A DNA stretch of 64,000 nucleotides from Euphorbia lathyris (Eukaryota; Streptophyta; Magnoliopsida; Malpighiales; Euphorbiaceae): positions 77,827,501 to 77,891,500 of the forward strand of contig NC_088916.1 in the NCBI RefSeq assembly GCF_963576675.1, written 5' to 3'. The position numbers and the translations under genes are program-made. This document shows positions 21,257-32,974 of the stretch, one piece after another; the first letter of the stretch is position 1; each line of letters begins with the position of its first letter. The notes beneath the pieces were generated by a model. The model searched no databases. It was not told the origin of the DNA and was given only the letters and a program-made list of their open reading frames with translations.

Positions 21257-24200
21257 TTAGAAATAGTGTCGCAGTTTCTTCGTCAACCACACCACTGCCA
21301 CACATGTCTTTTCGATCATGTTGTATTTGAGCTCATACTCTAGGAACTTCTTACTCAAATAATACATCGCGTGCTCCACACCGGTGTCTCCCTCTTGGGC
21401 CAAAATTGCTCCAATAGATCGTTCTTCAATTGCTACATAGAGGAGAAGTGGCTTTCCCAGTTTAGGCGGTCTCAACACTGGCGGATTAGACAAGTAACTT
21501 CGGACACTCTCCAACGCCTGTTGACACTTATCATTCCAAACGACGGGTTGGTCTTTCCTTAACAACTTAAAGATTGGCTCGCAGATTGCGGTGAGTCTCG
21601 CTATGAACCGACTGATATACTGAACTTGCCCCAAAAACCCCCTCACTTCCTTCTCATTTCTCGGCGCTGGCATTTCCTTTATAGCCTTCCCTTTATCGGG
21701 ATCCACCTCAATTCCCTTATTTCCGATTACATAGCCTAAGATTTTCCCCGACGAAACGCCGAAAAAGCACTTCTTCGGGTTTAACCTTAGCTTGAATTCT
21801 GCAATTCGGGCCAAAAACTTCTCGAGTGCGGCAAAATGCCCTTCTCTTGTCTCTGATTTGACCATCATGTCATCCACGTAGACTTCTACCTCCTTGTGTA
21901 TCATGTCATGGAACAGGGCTGTGGCCATTCGCTGGTAGGTTGCCCCGGCATTTTTCAAACCAAATGGCATCACTCTGTAACAGTATGTTCCCCACTCTGT
22001 TGTGAACGAGGTTTTCGCTTTGTGCTTTTCGGCCATCTGAACTTGCATGTAGCCCATGAAACCATCCACATTCGTGTGTAAGACGCTTGACGCTGCACTG
22101 TCGATCAATACATCGATATGAGGCAAGGCGAACTCATCCTTGGGGCATGCCTTGTTAAGATCTCTGTAATCCACGCACATCCTCACTTTGCCATCCTTTT
22201 TCGCAATGGGCACTACATTTGCGACCCAAGGGGGATAGTCGATCACTTCGATGAATCCTGCTTCTAACTGCTTCTTCACCTCCTCTCTGATCTTATCTGC
22301 CCATTCGGGTCTCATACGTCGGAGCTTCTGCTTTACGGGCCTCGCCTCGGGATATGTTGGAATACGGTGAGTTACGATTGATTGATCGATTCCAGGCATG
22401 TCTTCGTATGTCCACGCGAATACAATTTCATATTTTTTAATTATTCTCTCAAATTCTTTTCTCTCTTCAATAGTTAATTTTTGAGCAATTTGTATAAGTT
22501 TAGGATTTTCATCCGTACCAAGATTGAAAGTTGATATTTCTATTGTATTGATTTCAAATGTAGGCATGTTATATGAATGAGAATGCATGGAATGATCATG
22601 ATCAACATCAAGCAAGTAAGCAAAATCAGAATTCATTTCATTGATAGCGTGGGTGATTACATCATCAGACTCAAACAAAGCAGTAATACAATTTTCATCC
22701 TCAATATCTTCGGACTTCTCATGAACTTTGGAGGTACTAGGCTCATCTCTCGCTCCTGCAGTTGCCTCAATGGTGATGACTTGCTCTTCGGCATTCAAAT
22801 CCAGCATCATAATCTCCTCGACAAAGCAGCTTGCCTTTCCTTTGCCCCAGTCGGCGACATCATTGAAGATTTCAAACCCTGGCAGAATCTTTCCTTCCGT
22901 GCTAGTCCACGACTCGGAGGTTCCCGAATATGGCTTTCCATGCCCCTCGCTTAAAAAATGCTTCCTCAAGCCTATTTTTCCTTCTGCACTCATGTTGGAT
23001 GGACTCCCCTGCTCATATCCCAAACCCCTCTGGGTTTTCTGACTCTTAAAATCCGGAAACTCCGACAACCCTTGATGGTGTGCTCCTAAGCCCATTCCCG
23101 GGATGAAACCTCCCTTCATCATCTTCACCACATCGGTGGTCATGCTTGACTCATAAACCCCAGAGACTTGGAATCCGGAGAAGAGTTGAGGCTCAATTCC
23201 CAATGCTGCCACCGAGCTCAGTTTTTCAGCTCTAATTGTAACTATCTCCTCCCCGAAGGGGAACTTAATCATTTGGTGGAGCGTGGAGGGCACACCTCCC
23301 AGCTTGTGGAACCAAGGGCGTCCCAACAACACAGCAAAAGTTACCGGGATGTCCAACACTGTGAATTCAGTCTCTGCCTCATGCGGCCCTACTTTCAATT
23401 TGGCCTTGAAGACTCCTTCAATATGCCTACGGCTGTCATCGTATGCTCTGATCACTGTTTCAGAAGCTGTCAAGTCTCCTCTCTCCACTCCCAACTTCGA
23501 CAAGAGCTTCAAAGGACAAACATTAATGGCCGATCCGTCATCGACCATAACACAGCTAGTCTTCTTCCCGTTAATTTCCGCTCGGATATACAATGGCTTG
23601 TTGTGAGCCTTCCCCTCTTCTGGGAGATCCTCATCGGTAAACGTGATCTCAGTCTTTTTCCGGGCCATTATTACCCCTACTAGCGCTGCCGGCTCAGTGT
23701 CGGTGGAAATAACCAAATTCTGCAACTCCTTCATCAGGTTCTCACGATGGTACTTAGAATGGCATAAAACTTCCCAGACCGTAGACTTAGCTTGCGTCTT
23801 CTTCAACTGTTCAAGAACTTGGTCATCGGGATTAGGAGCCGACCCTTCTCCAATCTCAGTCTCTACCATTGGTGCCTTTCCCTCGGCCACACGACCTGAT
23901 CTCGTCATCACCGCAACTTCCGGCTCGTCATCCGACTCGTCCCAAATGTTGATAGGGATCTTCCGATTGGCATCCTCCTCATCCGAGGAACTCGCCCAAA
24001 TGTCTACGACCATTAAATCCATGACGTGAGGAACACTCGGATTCAGGAAAAAGGGATCCGCTGATCCATACAAAGCCCAACCTATCAACTCATCATAGTC
24101 AAGGAGGGACACCCGGCTCATCCTCCTTGCGGCCAACGGAATAGCACCTCGTTGTATGCACATAAGCTGCACCTTATCGCTCATTGTCTCATTACACTGC

Positions 24201-24335
24201 TCATAACGGTGCCTCCACCTTCTAGCATAATCCACAAAATGTTCCTCGGGGAATTGCCTAATCCTGTCCAGATCATCCAGGGATCCCGTCCATGGAATGT
24301 ACATTTCATATCTCGCCACAAAGGCATTTCGGAGC
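21257..24335 (-). pseudogene. Tat gag C-terminus, protease, reverse transcriptase and first RNase H
   Basis: A continuous minus-strand frame of just over 1000 residues, cut at its 5' side by the GGTAT insertion at 24336. Counting from the methionine at 24319, it starts with the C-lobe of a capsid-like module (FVDYARRWRHRYEQ). The aspartic protease lies near 240-340, with active-site MVDDGSA instead of the usual D-S/T-G. A G-patch-like segment lies at about 402-436 (GMGLG, GLGY). Reverse transcriptase spans about 640-840 with catalytic YVDD at 814-817 and the first aspartate near 752 (NVDG). It ends KLRHYF followed by TAA at 21259-21257, after which the same frame continues, so one nonsense change separates the two pol halves. 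Leucine is expected there, a one-base difference. Confidence 0.9.
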
Positions 24336-24340
24336 GGTAT

Positions 24341-25596
24341 TGTAACATCCCTAAAACCCTAACATATACATCTTCCCACATTCATATATGTTTTCATGAT
24401 TGAATACATACATTTTAGATTCATCGCATTGTCATTAGAAGTTTCATATGCATAATGCGATTACCGTGCGATTAGTAGACGATTAGTGTATCGTTAAGAT
24501 GTAACGATTGGTTAATTGAGTTAGGACTTAAATGAATGAATGAATGAATTCATATGTCCTAAATTGATTAAGTTACACTTTAGGAGGGCTGAATTTGAGG
24601 TTTGTGAGCAAGCACGAGGTGTCACCCCAATATTAAGACAAAATACACCTCTTCATTTGCCAAATGATGTGCACAACTCATTCTTTATCTATTCCAGCCA
24701 CAATTTCGACCAAAGCTTCAGCAAAACCTTCCTTGTTCATACCCTAAACCTCTCCAAAGAAAACTCTTCCAATTTCTTCCATTTTCGAGTCAAACAAGTC
24801 AAGTTAGGAAGCATACTAGGTGATAGACACGAGTTGAAGGTTAGTATGTTGTTTTAGCTTGTTTTCTATGAGTTTGAGATTCTGAAATACCTAGGTCTGA
24901 TCATAGGATTTGTTGTGGATGAGTTGTGATGGAGTTTGTTGAGTTTTTGTGTTGTTTAAAGTGGTTATAGGCTGTCCAAATGAAAGATATGTATCAAGTT
25001 CCCTAAACAGAAATCTAGGGTACTGCTTTCAGTCATTTTGGAGCATGTTTTTCATATTGATATTCTTCGAATTTGAAGATACATACAGGAAAACATATGT
25101 TTCTATATGTGTTATGAAACCCTCTGCAAAATATGGGACTTTAATTCCATATATAGATGAAGAAAACCTAGATGGAACATGACTGCCTCGAAATTGAATG
25201 TCATGTGAGGCATCCATGTTGATGTAGCATTTTGAGGACCTTAGATTCATAATTTGAGAAAGTTTATTTATACAAAAGTGTTCCTAACTACTTGAAGTAT
25301 ATGTATGTAAAAGGATTTGGCAATCCATTGTGTTTAGTATGAGCTAGGTTGAGTGAATTATGGTAGATGCAAATCTGGATAGTCTGTTTCTTGGCAGGAA
25401 ACAAGACAGAATCATTTTGCATGCCATATATTGTGTAGAAGTGATCTTCACATGAATTTTGGATATGTTATACCCATATATGTCTAGTTTCAGTAGGTTT
25501 AAGAATAAGGGCATTTGGATTTATATAGAGAGAGTTATGGCAGAATGTGTGCAAGTAGGTCATGTGATGATCTAAGACAAAAGGATTAGATTGCAT
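24341..25596 (+). repeat. Left arm of 1256-bp inverted repeat (LTR start)
   Basis: Matches the reverse complement of 25860-27115 over its whole length, with only scattered substitutions. An equal-length pair of frames appears in both arms (for example the region encoding MNEFICPKLIKLHF), but these are mirrored chance frames within LTR sequence. Confidence 0.93.
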
Positions 25597-25859
25597 GATT
25601 GAATACACATACACATCAGATTCAACCACATCTCACACTCAACAAGTCACAAGGCACAATACAGTCATACACATATATAAGCAATATGCTTACCGTCGCA
25701 CTTGGTTCGATCTATTCAACACGATCGGGTGTGCGTTCAATTGCACCTTGCCCTCCTAATGTCACATAACATTGATCCAATTAGCCTTAACATAAACTTA
25801 ATGAAAATATAAACTAAGGAATGCTATATGATTTACAAGACACTAATGCCACAAAGTTC

Positions 25860-27115
25860 ATGCAATCTAATCCTTTTGTCTTAGATCATCACATGACCTA
25901 CTTGCACACATTCTGCCATAACTCTCTCTATATAAATCCAAATGCTCTTATTCTTAAACCTACTGAAACTAGACATATATGGGTATAACATATCCAAAAT
26001 TCATGTGAAGATCACTTCTACACAATATATGGCATGCAAAATGATTCTGTCTTGTTTTCTGCCAAGAAACAGACTATCCAGATTTGCATCTACCATAATT
26101 CACTCAACCTAGCTCATACTAAACACAATGGATTGCCAAATCCTTTTACATACATATACTTCAAGTAGTTAGGAACACTTTTGTATAAATAAACTTTCTC
26201 AAATTATGAATCTAAGGTCCTCAAAATGCTACATCAACATGGATGCCTCACATGACATTCAATTTCGAGGCAGTCATGTTCCATCTAGGTTTTCTTCATC
26301 TATATATGGAATTAAAGTCCCATATTTTACAGAGGGTTTCATAACACATATAGCAACATATGTTTTCCTGTATGTATCTTCAAATTCGAAGAATATCAAT
26401 ATGAAAAACATGCTCCAAAATGACTGAAAGCAGTACCCTAGATTTCTGTTTAGGGAACTTGATACATATCTTTCATTTGGACAGCCTATAACCACTTTAA
26501 ACAACACAAAAACTCAACAAACTCCATCACAACTCATCCACAACAAATCCTATGATCAGACCTAGGTATTTCAGAATCTCAAACTCATAGAAAACAAGCT
26601 AAAACAACATACTAACCTTCAACTCGTGTCTATCACCTAGTATGCTTCCTAACTTGACTTGTTTGACTCGAAAATGGAAGAAATTGGAAGAGTTTTCTTT
26701 GGAGAGGTTTAGGGTATGAACAAGGAAGGTTTTTCTGAAGCTTTGGTCGAAATTGTGGCTGGAATAGATAAAGAATGAGTTGTGCACATCATTTGGCAAA
26801 TGAAGAGGTGTATTTTGTCTTAATATTGGGGTGACACCTCGTGCTTGCTCACAAACCTCAAATTCAGCCCTCCTAAAGTGTAACTTAATCAATTTAGGAC
26901 ATATGAATTCATTCATTCATTCATTTAAGTCCTAACTCAATTAACCAATCGTTACATCTTAACGATACACTAATCGTCTACTAATCGCACGGTAATCGCA
27001 TTATGCATATGAAACTTCTAATGACAATGCGATGAATCTAAAATGTATGTATTCAATCATGAAAACATATATGAATGTGGGAAGATGTATATGTTAGGTT
27101 TTTAGGGATGTTACA
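25860..27115 (-). repeat. Right arm of 1256-bp inverted repeat (inverted LTR)
   Basis: On the minus strand it starts TGTAACATCC at 27115 and is preceded by the polypurine tract AAGGGGGGAAGAAC (about 27129-27116), as a genuine 3' LTR would be. On the minus strand the LTR sequence appears to continue into the spacer (25859-25597), which includes a TATATA run near 25675. The left arm therefore looks like a copy of this one. Confidence 0.9.
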
Positions 27116-27146
27116 GTTCTTCCCCCCTTAAAGAATAGATTACCAT

Positions 27147-27205
27147 CCAGGAAAAGCTAATGTGGTCAAAGCATCTGCAACCACATTAGCTTTTCCTGCA
27201 AATGT
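27147..27205. repeat. Hairpin at the junction of inverted RNase H scrap and gag
   Basis: An 18-bp stem (27149-27166 with 27180-27197) encloses a 13-base loop. On the minus strand the right stem plus loop encodes GKANVVADAL, the end of chromovirus RNase H. The left stem repeats it as a foldback. Immediately to the right the plus strand enters gag (VATEEAKCRRFE), so three rearrangement joints fall within about 60 bp. Confidence 0.75.
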
Positions 27206-28265
27206 GGCTACAGAAGAAGCAAAATGTCGTAGGTTTGAACATGGTCTCCACCCAGATGTTAGAATTGGGATTCATGCCCATGAAACTAGCTTTAGATTGT
27301 TAGTAGAATCTGCACTCAGAGCTGAGGAAATTGTGAAAGATCTAGAACAACTTTTTGTAACCAAAAGGGCTAGATTTGATACAGAGGGCCAGTCTAGCAG
27401 GCCAACAAAGAGAGGTGGATTCTCAGTTTCTTCTAGAGGCTATTCTCAACAATTTCGAGGTGGTAGTAGTAGTAGTATCCATCGTGGTGGGACTAGATCA
27501 CGGGGCAGATTTGGAGATGTTTTGAGTAGTGCTCCATCCGTTGGTAGTAACAGATTTTCAGGTGGTCGGTTTAATAGTGGGTATAGAAGAGGAGCGAGGA
27601 CAACATCTTTTCCAGCTTGTCAGACATGTGGACGGGTACACAGAGGTGAGTGTTGGGGACCTTCCCTGGTTTGTGGTAGATGTGGCCGATCTCACACAGG
27701 AGAGTGTTATGGTTCATTTAAGAAGGGTACATGTTTTGAGTGTGGAGAAACAGGCCATTATCGTAATGATTGTCCCTTACTAGTTGATAGAGGAGAGAGA
27801 GTTCAACCTCAGTCTAATATAGGAGGTGGTGCAGCTGGAGTGGATAGAGGCAGAGGTAGAGGTCGAGGAGGAGGTAGAGGGGGTAGACATGATGCTCCTA
27901 TGGGTGGACAGACACAAAATTTACCACGAAACAGAGCCTTCAATATGACGAGGGGTGAAGCTCAAACAGCACCAGAAGTTATATCTGGTACAATTTCTAT
28001 CCTTGATACCATAGCTTTTGTTTTGATTGACCCTGGATCCACTCATTCATACATAACACCTGAGTTTATATTGAAAATAAATGGGAAGGTAGAACCATTA
28101 GGATATGATGTGGGAGTTATCCTACCAGTTGGAAATAATGTTATTGTAAATCAGGTTCTGAGAGATTGTCCTATAAAAGTGAGGGGAAGTGAGTTCCCTA
28201 TAGATTTAGTAGTTATGGGGTTTAGAGAATTTGATATTATTTCGGGAATGGATTGGCCTTTCTAA
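27162..28265 (+). pseudogene. Chromovirus gag-protease fragment
   Basis: The open frame gives 367 residues, but only from about residue 15 is it gag (VATEEAKCRRFEHGLHPDVR). The N-terminal capsid part is missing, and the first residues derive from inverted RNase H sequence. A Gly/Arg/Ser-rich stretch and CxxC pairs lead to the zinc knuckle CFECGETGHYRNDC (about 192-205). A protease-like domain follows near 270-367 with LIDPGSTHSYI as active site and FDIISGMDW. It stops straight after GMDWPF, where reverse transcriptase would normally follow. The product could not support transposition. Confidence 0.85.
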
Positions 28266-28691
28266 AATAAGTATTACTATAATAAGTGAAACAGGTGAAT
28301 AAAGTCTAACTTGGTATTGATGATATATTTTGATTTGTGCTCTTTACATTACTTTTGTATATACATATATGCGTAATATGTTTATTGAGTAGGCAGCGCA
28401 CCCCTTGCCAACAGATTTTACAGGTTAGGTGGAGTTCTTCTTGCTTAAGGTCGCACCAGCAGTGTCAGTCCATTCTCATCTAGGCATTTTGGAGTCTTGT
28501 GATATACTTTTGTTTTGTAAATCCTCTATGTAGGATAATGACTTAAACGTGTATTGTAAATTGTAAATGCTTTCTCTTATGTATAATATGTAAAGTTTAT
28601 ATGAGATTGAAGTTTATATGATTGAGAATTGAAAGCATGTCTATAACTGATATTGTGTGAGATATCATGTGATCCAAGTGAGGGGGTTACA
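28266..28691 (+). repeat. 3' part of the chromovirus LTR
   Basis: Non-coding sequence from just after the truncated protease to the terminal GAGGGGGTTACA. It lacks the U3 start seen in the inverted arms, so it probably represents the R-U5 portion joined directly to the gag-protease fragment. Confidence 0.6.
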
Positions 28692-28696
28692 GGTAT

Positions 28697-31033
28697 CCAA
28701 TGGCACATCTCTTCCTCTGACAGACCCTGATGCCACAATAAGGCTTCCCCCATCAAGGTTTCCGGAAAATGTTCATGCAACTCACACTGTGGGAATCCAG
28801 CGTTATACATATGATCGCGGAATATCCTCGCATGCTCTACAGGATCCCGGTATCCACCATACCTAGGCATTGCTAACACCGCATCAGGTGTTTGGTAAGA
28901 CGGGGAATCAGGAGTTTGCTCTGCTAGCATCCATACCGTATATTCCTTGATAAATCTCTTCGTCATAGCTGCCCAATCGGTCTTAACATACATCGGCAGC
29001 GACATGTACCACATCAGCGGTTCACCCATCAATGAATTACAAAACAAGCTAGTGATCTCTTCCTCTTTGAAACTCAAGGCTGTCATAGCTGACAAATAGA
29101 AGTGAAGGTGCTCCATAGGGTCCTTATTGCCGTTATACTTGCTCACCTTTGGCAATGGACGCTTGATGGGTCCAATCTGCATTGCAAAGTGCTCTGCGGT
29201 TCTATCCTCAGCTCTCTGATACTTTTCAAGAAACAAATCTGACAACCGATCCCAATCGTGCTTGCAAGAGTCGGGCAATGAATGGAACCATTGCAAAGGC
29301 TCACCTACCAGCGAATGGTGGAACCACTGAGCAATTTCATCTATCCCGAAGGATTCAATAAACATGTCGTGCATATATTCACGCAAGTGCACTTCGGGAC
29401 CCCTTCCTCCACTGAACAAACCCAAATTAGGCACAATAGTCCGAGACGACCCTTCTCCGGTCTCTTCGTCACTATCCTCGTCGTATGGTGCTCCACCATC
29501 TGATCCTTCCTCCATTGGTTCATCCTCTTGTTCCTCACCCAAGAAGGACACATACAGACCATTTCCTACATTGCTTCTTTCGACGGAGTCCAACAACTCC
29601 TCTACATCTTCCTCAAAAGATTCCATCACTACAGTTTCCGTCAAACCAACTCCGATCACGCTCACCCTATGATTAGGCAATGGATTGCGCCTAACGGAAG
29701 GGTTTGCTGATGAAGGATCAACTATCTTCTTCTTCTCAATCAAATATTGGATTTCGTGTTTCAGCCTCTCGCAATTCTCAATCGTATGTCCATAACTGCT
29801 GTGGAATTCACAATACCCTCTAGCCTGAATCTGCGGAGTAGGTTGAGCTTTGTTGTACGGGGTAAGGGCTTTCAACAACCCCTTCTTCTGCAGACGTTCA
29901 AAAACCTTTGCGTAAGTCTGATCGAACTTGGCGAACCGCCTCTTTTCGATAGCATTAAGATCAACCACTTTCACTGTCGCAGATTCCGTACTCGCGCTAG
30001 GCCCTCCAGCACTATATCCAGACTTCGTCCACTTGGTATAAGCTTTCTTCGGCTCCCCATCGCCTTCGACAGTCAAGGCACAACTATACATCTGATTGAA
30101 ATCTGTGAACGGCATATATCTCAACTCATTCTTAATGTACGGCAACGTATTGCCAATCACCATTCGGATCTGATCTTGCTCAAGCGGCTTCTGTTTCATG
30201 ACCGCGGCCTTAGCCCTCCATCTCTTCACGAAGTCTGAAAGGGATTCCCCAGTCTGCTGCTTAGTGCTCTCTAACTCTTTCAAAGTGACTTCCAACATGG
30301 TGTTAAAACTATACTGAGCGATGAATGACTTCGCTAACTCCTTCCAATCCTTCTTTGTCACCATTGGCAGCGCATGGAACCATGTGAGGGCAGCCCCCTC
30401 CAGGTAAGTGTTAAACAACCCCAAGACTTGATCCTCGGTCAGGATCGTGTGCTTCATTACCGCAACATACTGATTCATGTGAGCGGTGGGATCTCCAGTT
30501 CCATCGAACTTTTTCATGTCAGGGAGCCGGAATTTTAGAGGCAAAGCTGTTGCTGTCAAGCAATTCTTCAAGTTATAGAAATCCTGACTCCCGGAGCTTC
30601 CTCCGCGCAAGTCCTGCACTTCCTGTGTGATGTGTTGCCTCCACTCCTCTTCCTTAGCTTTCTCCTTCTCTAACTGTTTTCGGACATAATCCTGATAATC
30701 CTCCTCATTCCCAAAGCGAGGGCCATCGTTCACCTCATTCTCAGCACGCTTACTACCACTCTTGTTGTCCTTCAGTGCTAACTCAGCTAGCTGGGCCAAG
30801 ATTGCGGCCAGCTGGTCGTTGATATTGTTCACCGAATTCTCCAATTCAGCCACCTTCTCGTCGGTTGCAGACATACTGACGGAAGACTGAGTATACTCGG
30901 ATGAAGATGATTCAGAAGCCACAACTACTGATTCGGAACTGTCTACTCGCAACTGATCAAACTGTCTGACAAGCCGATTACTCTCGCGAAACCACAACCG
31001 CTTAATGATGACGTCTGCGCGAATGGTATCCAT
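28697..31033 (-). pseudogene. Tat gag with four capsid-like modules, interrupted
   Basis: The frame opens at 31033 and stays open for about 780 residues up to the insertion. The N-terminus has a coiled-coil-like stretch (VAELENSVNNINDQL, about 61-75). A complete gag capsid region follows (about 165-325: KFDGTGDPTAH, TWFHALP, DWKELAKSF, DFVKRW), then a zinc-knuckle-like C-x2-H-x4-H-x4-C at about 408-421 (CEFHSSYGHTIENC) and an acidic linker (500-530). After this come three further capsid-like N-lobes: about 545-606 (GEPLQWFHSLP, DWDRLSDLFLEKY), 628-698 (YNGNKDPMEH, GEPLMWYMSLP, DWAAMTKRFIKEY) and 722-780 (YGGYRDPVEH, GEALLWHQGL). The last continues beyond the insertion with its C-lobe at 24335 and below. 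Usual Tat gag has one capsid region. The frame is otherwise undamaged. Confidence 0.85.
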
Positions 31034-32954
31034 TAGTATGTATGCATGATTTCATATGCATGATTCGTGGTGTGTGCGTTTATTTATTTACGATTATAAG
31101 ATAAGAAGAACAAACGTTAGTTCTATTTACATGTATCACAACATCTCTCTTCCACCCTTATTCCTCCACACACTCGTTGGTCCAGGTCTCTTTCCTAGGA
31201 TTTTGGGTTTGGGGCTCACATTGCGGTCCAGGAGACGCGTGATGCCGTCGATTATTGCGGAAAAATAAATCATTCATCAGACAATACAGTTCGTTTTGAC
31301 GTATCAACGTTCAGTGACCAAGAAATCGACCAAGTTGGATTGTCCTTTCGGAATAACTCGTCTTTTGTCCTTTCGCGAGATGCGTTAATTCGGGTTTTGA
31401 CTCCCTTTGAGCGCATCTCAGTTTTTAGACGTGGTATGAGTTATTCTTCTAGTCCAATCGTTCGTTATTGTCAAATGACTCGTTCCCTTTTATTCGCGTG
31501 GGTTCATGTCTCGATTTTTGGATTACAACGGGATCTTTTGGATCTATCGAGAGACGTAACCACGTGTTTATTTAGTGATGGAATCACTTTTGGATTTTAT
31601 TTTAGGGAACGGGCTCATCGCGTAACGCGTTTGTTCTTAGCGTCGAGGATTCGTTTGCTCATTTTGCTACGTGAAAGACGGTGAGTCTTATTTTGAGCGC
31701 ACGGTAACCTTTCGGCTAATTACAACTCTTTGTTCCTCCCAATCCACGGGATATATCATCTCAGTGTGGTTATAGAAAATCAACGTTTCGTTGAATCGCG
31801 TGTTTGTTCGAAGCGAGGATATCACCGTTTTCTTTCCTTTAGGCACGAATTTAAGCAAACACGTATATCGGGCCATATTTCTTGCAGTTTTGGTAACGGT
31901 CGAAATGATCGAGTCGTTAGTCAAAACCCGCAGTCTCGTCCATATGGCGCAATTATATGGTTTGGCTTAATTCGGCTTTGAGATTTTAAACGGGGTATAC
32001 ACTCGTCCGAGGCACGTATTCAACGACATTGGTTTATTTTCTTTAACTACCCTCGGTTTTGATATATATCGTAGATTCGGAATGATTTTGGTCGTTTAGT
32101 TCATTTTTCTCTTCTTTATTTTCTTAGTCATCTGTACGGGCACATCCATTTCTCTTAAGAACGACCCGAGGCATAACGTAAAAGCTCGTCTTTCATTCGG
32201 AAGGGACGGGCTACTTGTGCGAAACTTTTCACGTTACAACAAGGTCGTTCGAAACAGAAATGTTCTTCGTTTTCGTTTCGTCGTGATCTCGTTTTATCCC
32301 ATTTTATTTAAAGAATGTGAATAACGGCTACCGTTAATATAGTCTTTTGTATCGAAATGTAACTATCCTTAACACCGAACCGATTAATACTAATATGTGC
32401 TTACGTCATAACGTATTTCCTGAACACGTGCCTTCGTCGGGACACCGAAAGGGACAAGGCGGGTCGCACATGTTCATTCATATGAGATGACTAAGTCGTC
32501 TTTAGTTCAAATCGTTTCGATGTTTTAGGGTAATTAGTATGTCGATTCATGAGTATATATTAACGCATCGTCTCATTTTCTTTACATAATTTAGGATTAG
32601 ACACATATCATGGCGGTTTGAAAACACGAACTGATTCATTTATCACATCAAAAATAGTAACGGGTAATCCTATGGAAACTTCTAAGGCTACTATATGCTG
32701 ACACGGCTGACCGCGGGACCTCACAGGACCGCACAGATTCGCCCCTAACGAATGGATGGGGACCCTCTGGTGCCTTACTGTAAGGGGGAACTTATGCTAG
32801 CCTCTTTCGAGCGACGAATGGACTCTCGCTAGAGGTTTCGCGGAAATTACCCAAAGGGTTTGTAATAATGCTCGTGAATGCATACGAAAAGAAGTAAAAC
32901 GATCCGTCCCCGTTAAGGGCTTAGTGCATGCCTTCCGGAATCAAATTTCTCGCT
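31034..32954 (-). mobile_element. Leader of the Tat element
   Basis: About 1.9 kb between primer binding site and gag start. No convincing minus-strand open frame is present, so this copy has no extra gene upstream of gag. Plus-strand frames (for example 31340-31684) look like chance. It presumably holds packaging signals, none recognisable by eye. Confidence 0.6.
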
Positions 32955-32972
32955 TCCCCAGCAGAGTCGCCA
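32955..32972 (-). other. Primer binding site of the Tat element
   Basis: The minus strand reads TGGCGACTCTGCTGGGGA, two bases inside the LTR end at 32975. The form matches the arginine-tRNA-type primer site known for Tat/Ogre elements. It proves that 32975-35979 is the 5' LTR. Confidence 0.85.
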
Positions 32973-32974
32973 CT

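Larger units (their letters stand above)
24341..28691 (+). mobile_element. Rearranged chromovirus-type Gypsy insertion with a large inverted repeat
   Basis: The 4351-bp unit has exact 5-bp flanks GGTAT (24336-24340, 28692-28696), and removing it restores the Tat gag frame. It starts TGTAACATCC and ends GGGGGTTACA, LTR-type ends of the Del/Tekay-like group. Contents in order: LTR start in plus orientation (24341-25596); a 263-bp spacer; the same 1256 bp inverted (25860-27115); its polypurine tract and a scrap of RNase H, also inverted; then gag-protease in plus orientation; then the LTR 3' part. RT, most of RNase H and integrase are absent. One target duplication around a scrambled body implies insertion as one already rearranged cDNA. 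Confidence 0.85.

Noticed and set aside
24540..26916. Paired frames of 77 and 105 codons in both inverted arms
   Set aside because: They are mirror copies within LTR sequence, without domains; identity follows from the inverted repeat.
29282..30238. Plus-strand frames opposite Tat gag
   Set aside because: Shadows of the long minus-strand gag frame with no domain of their own.
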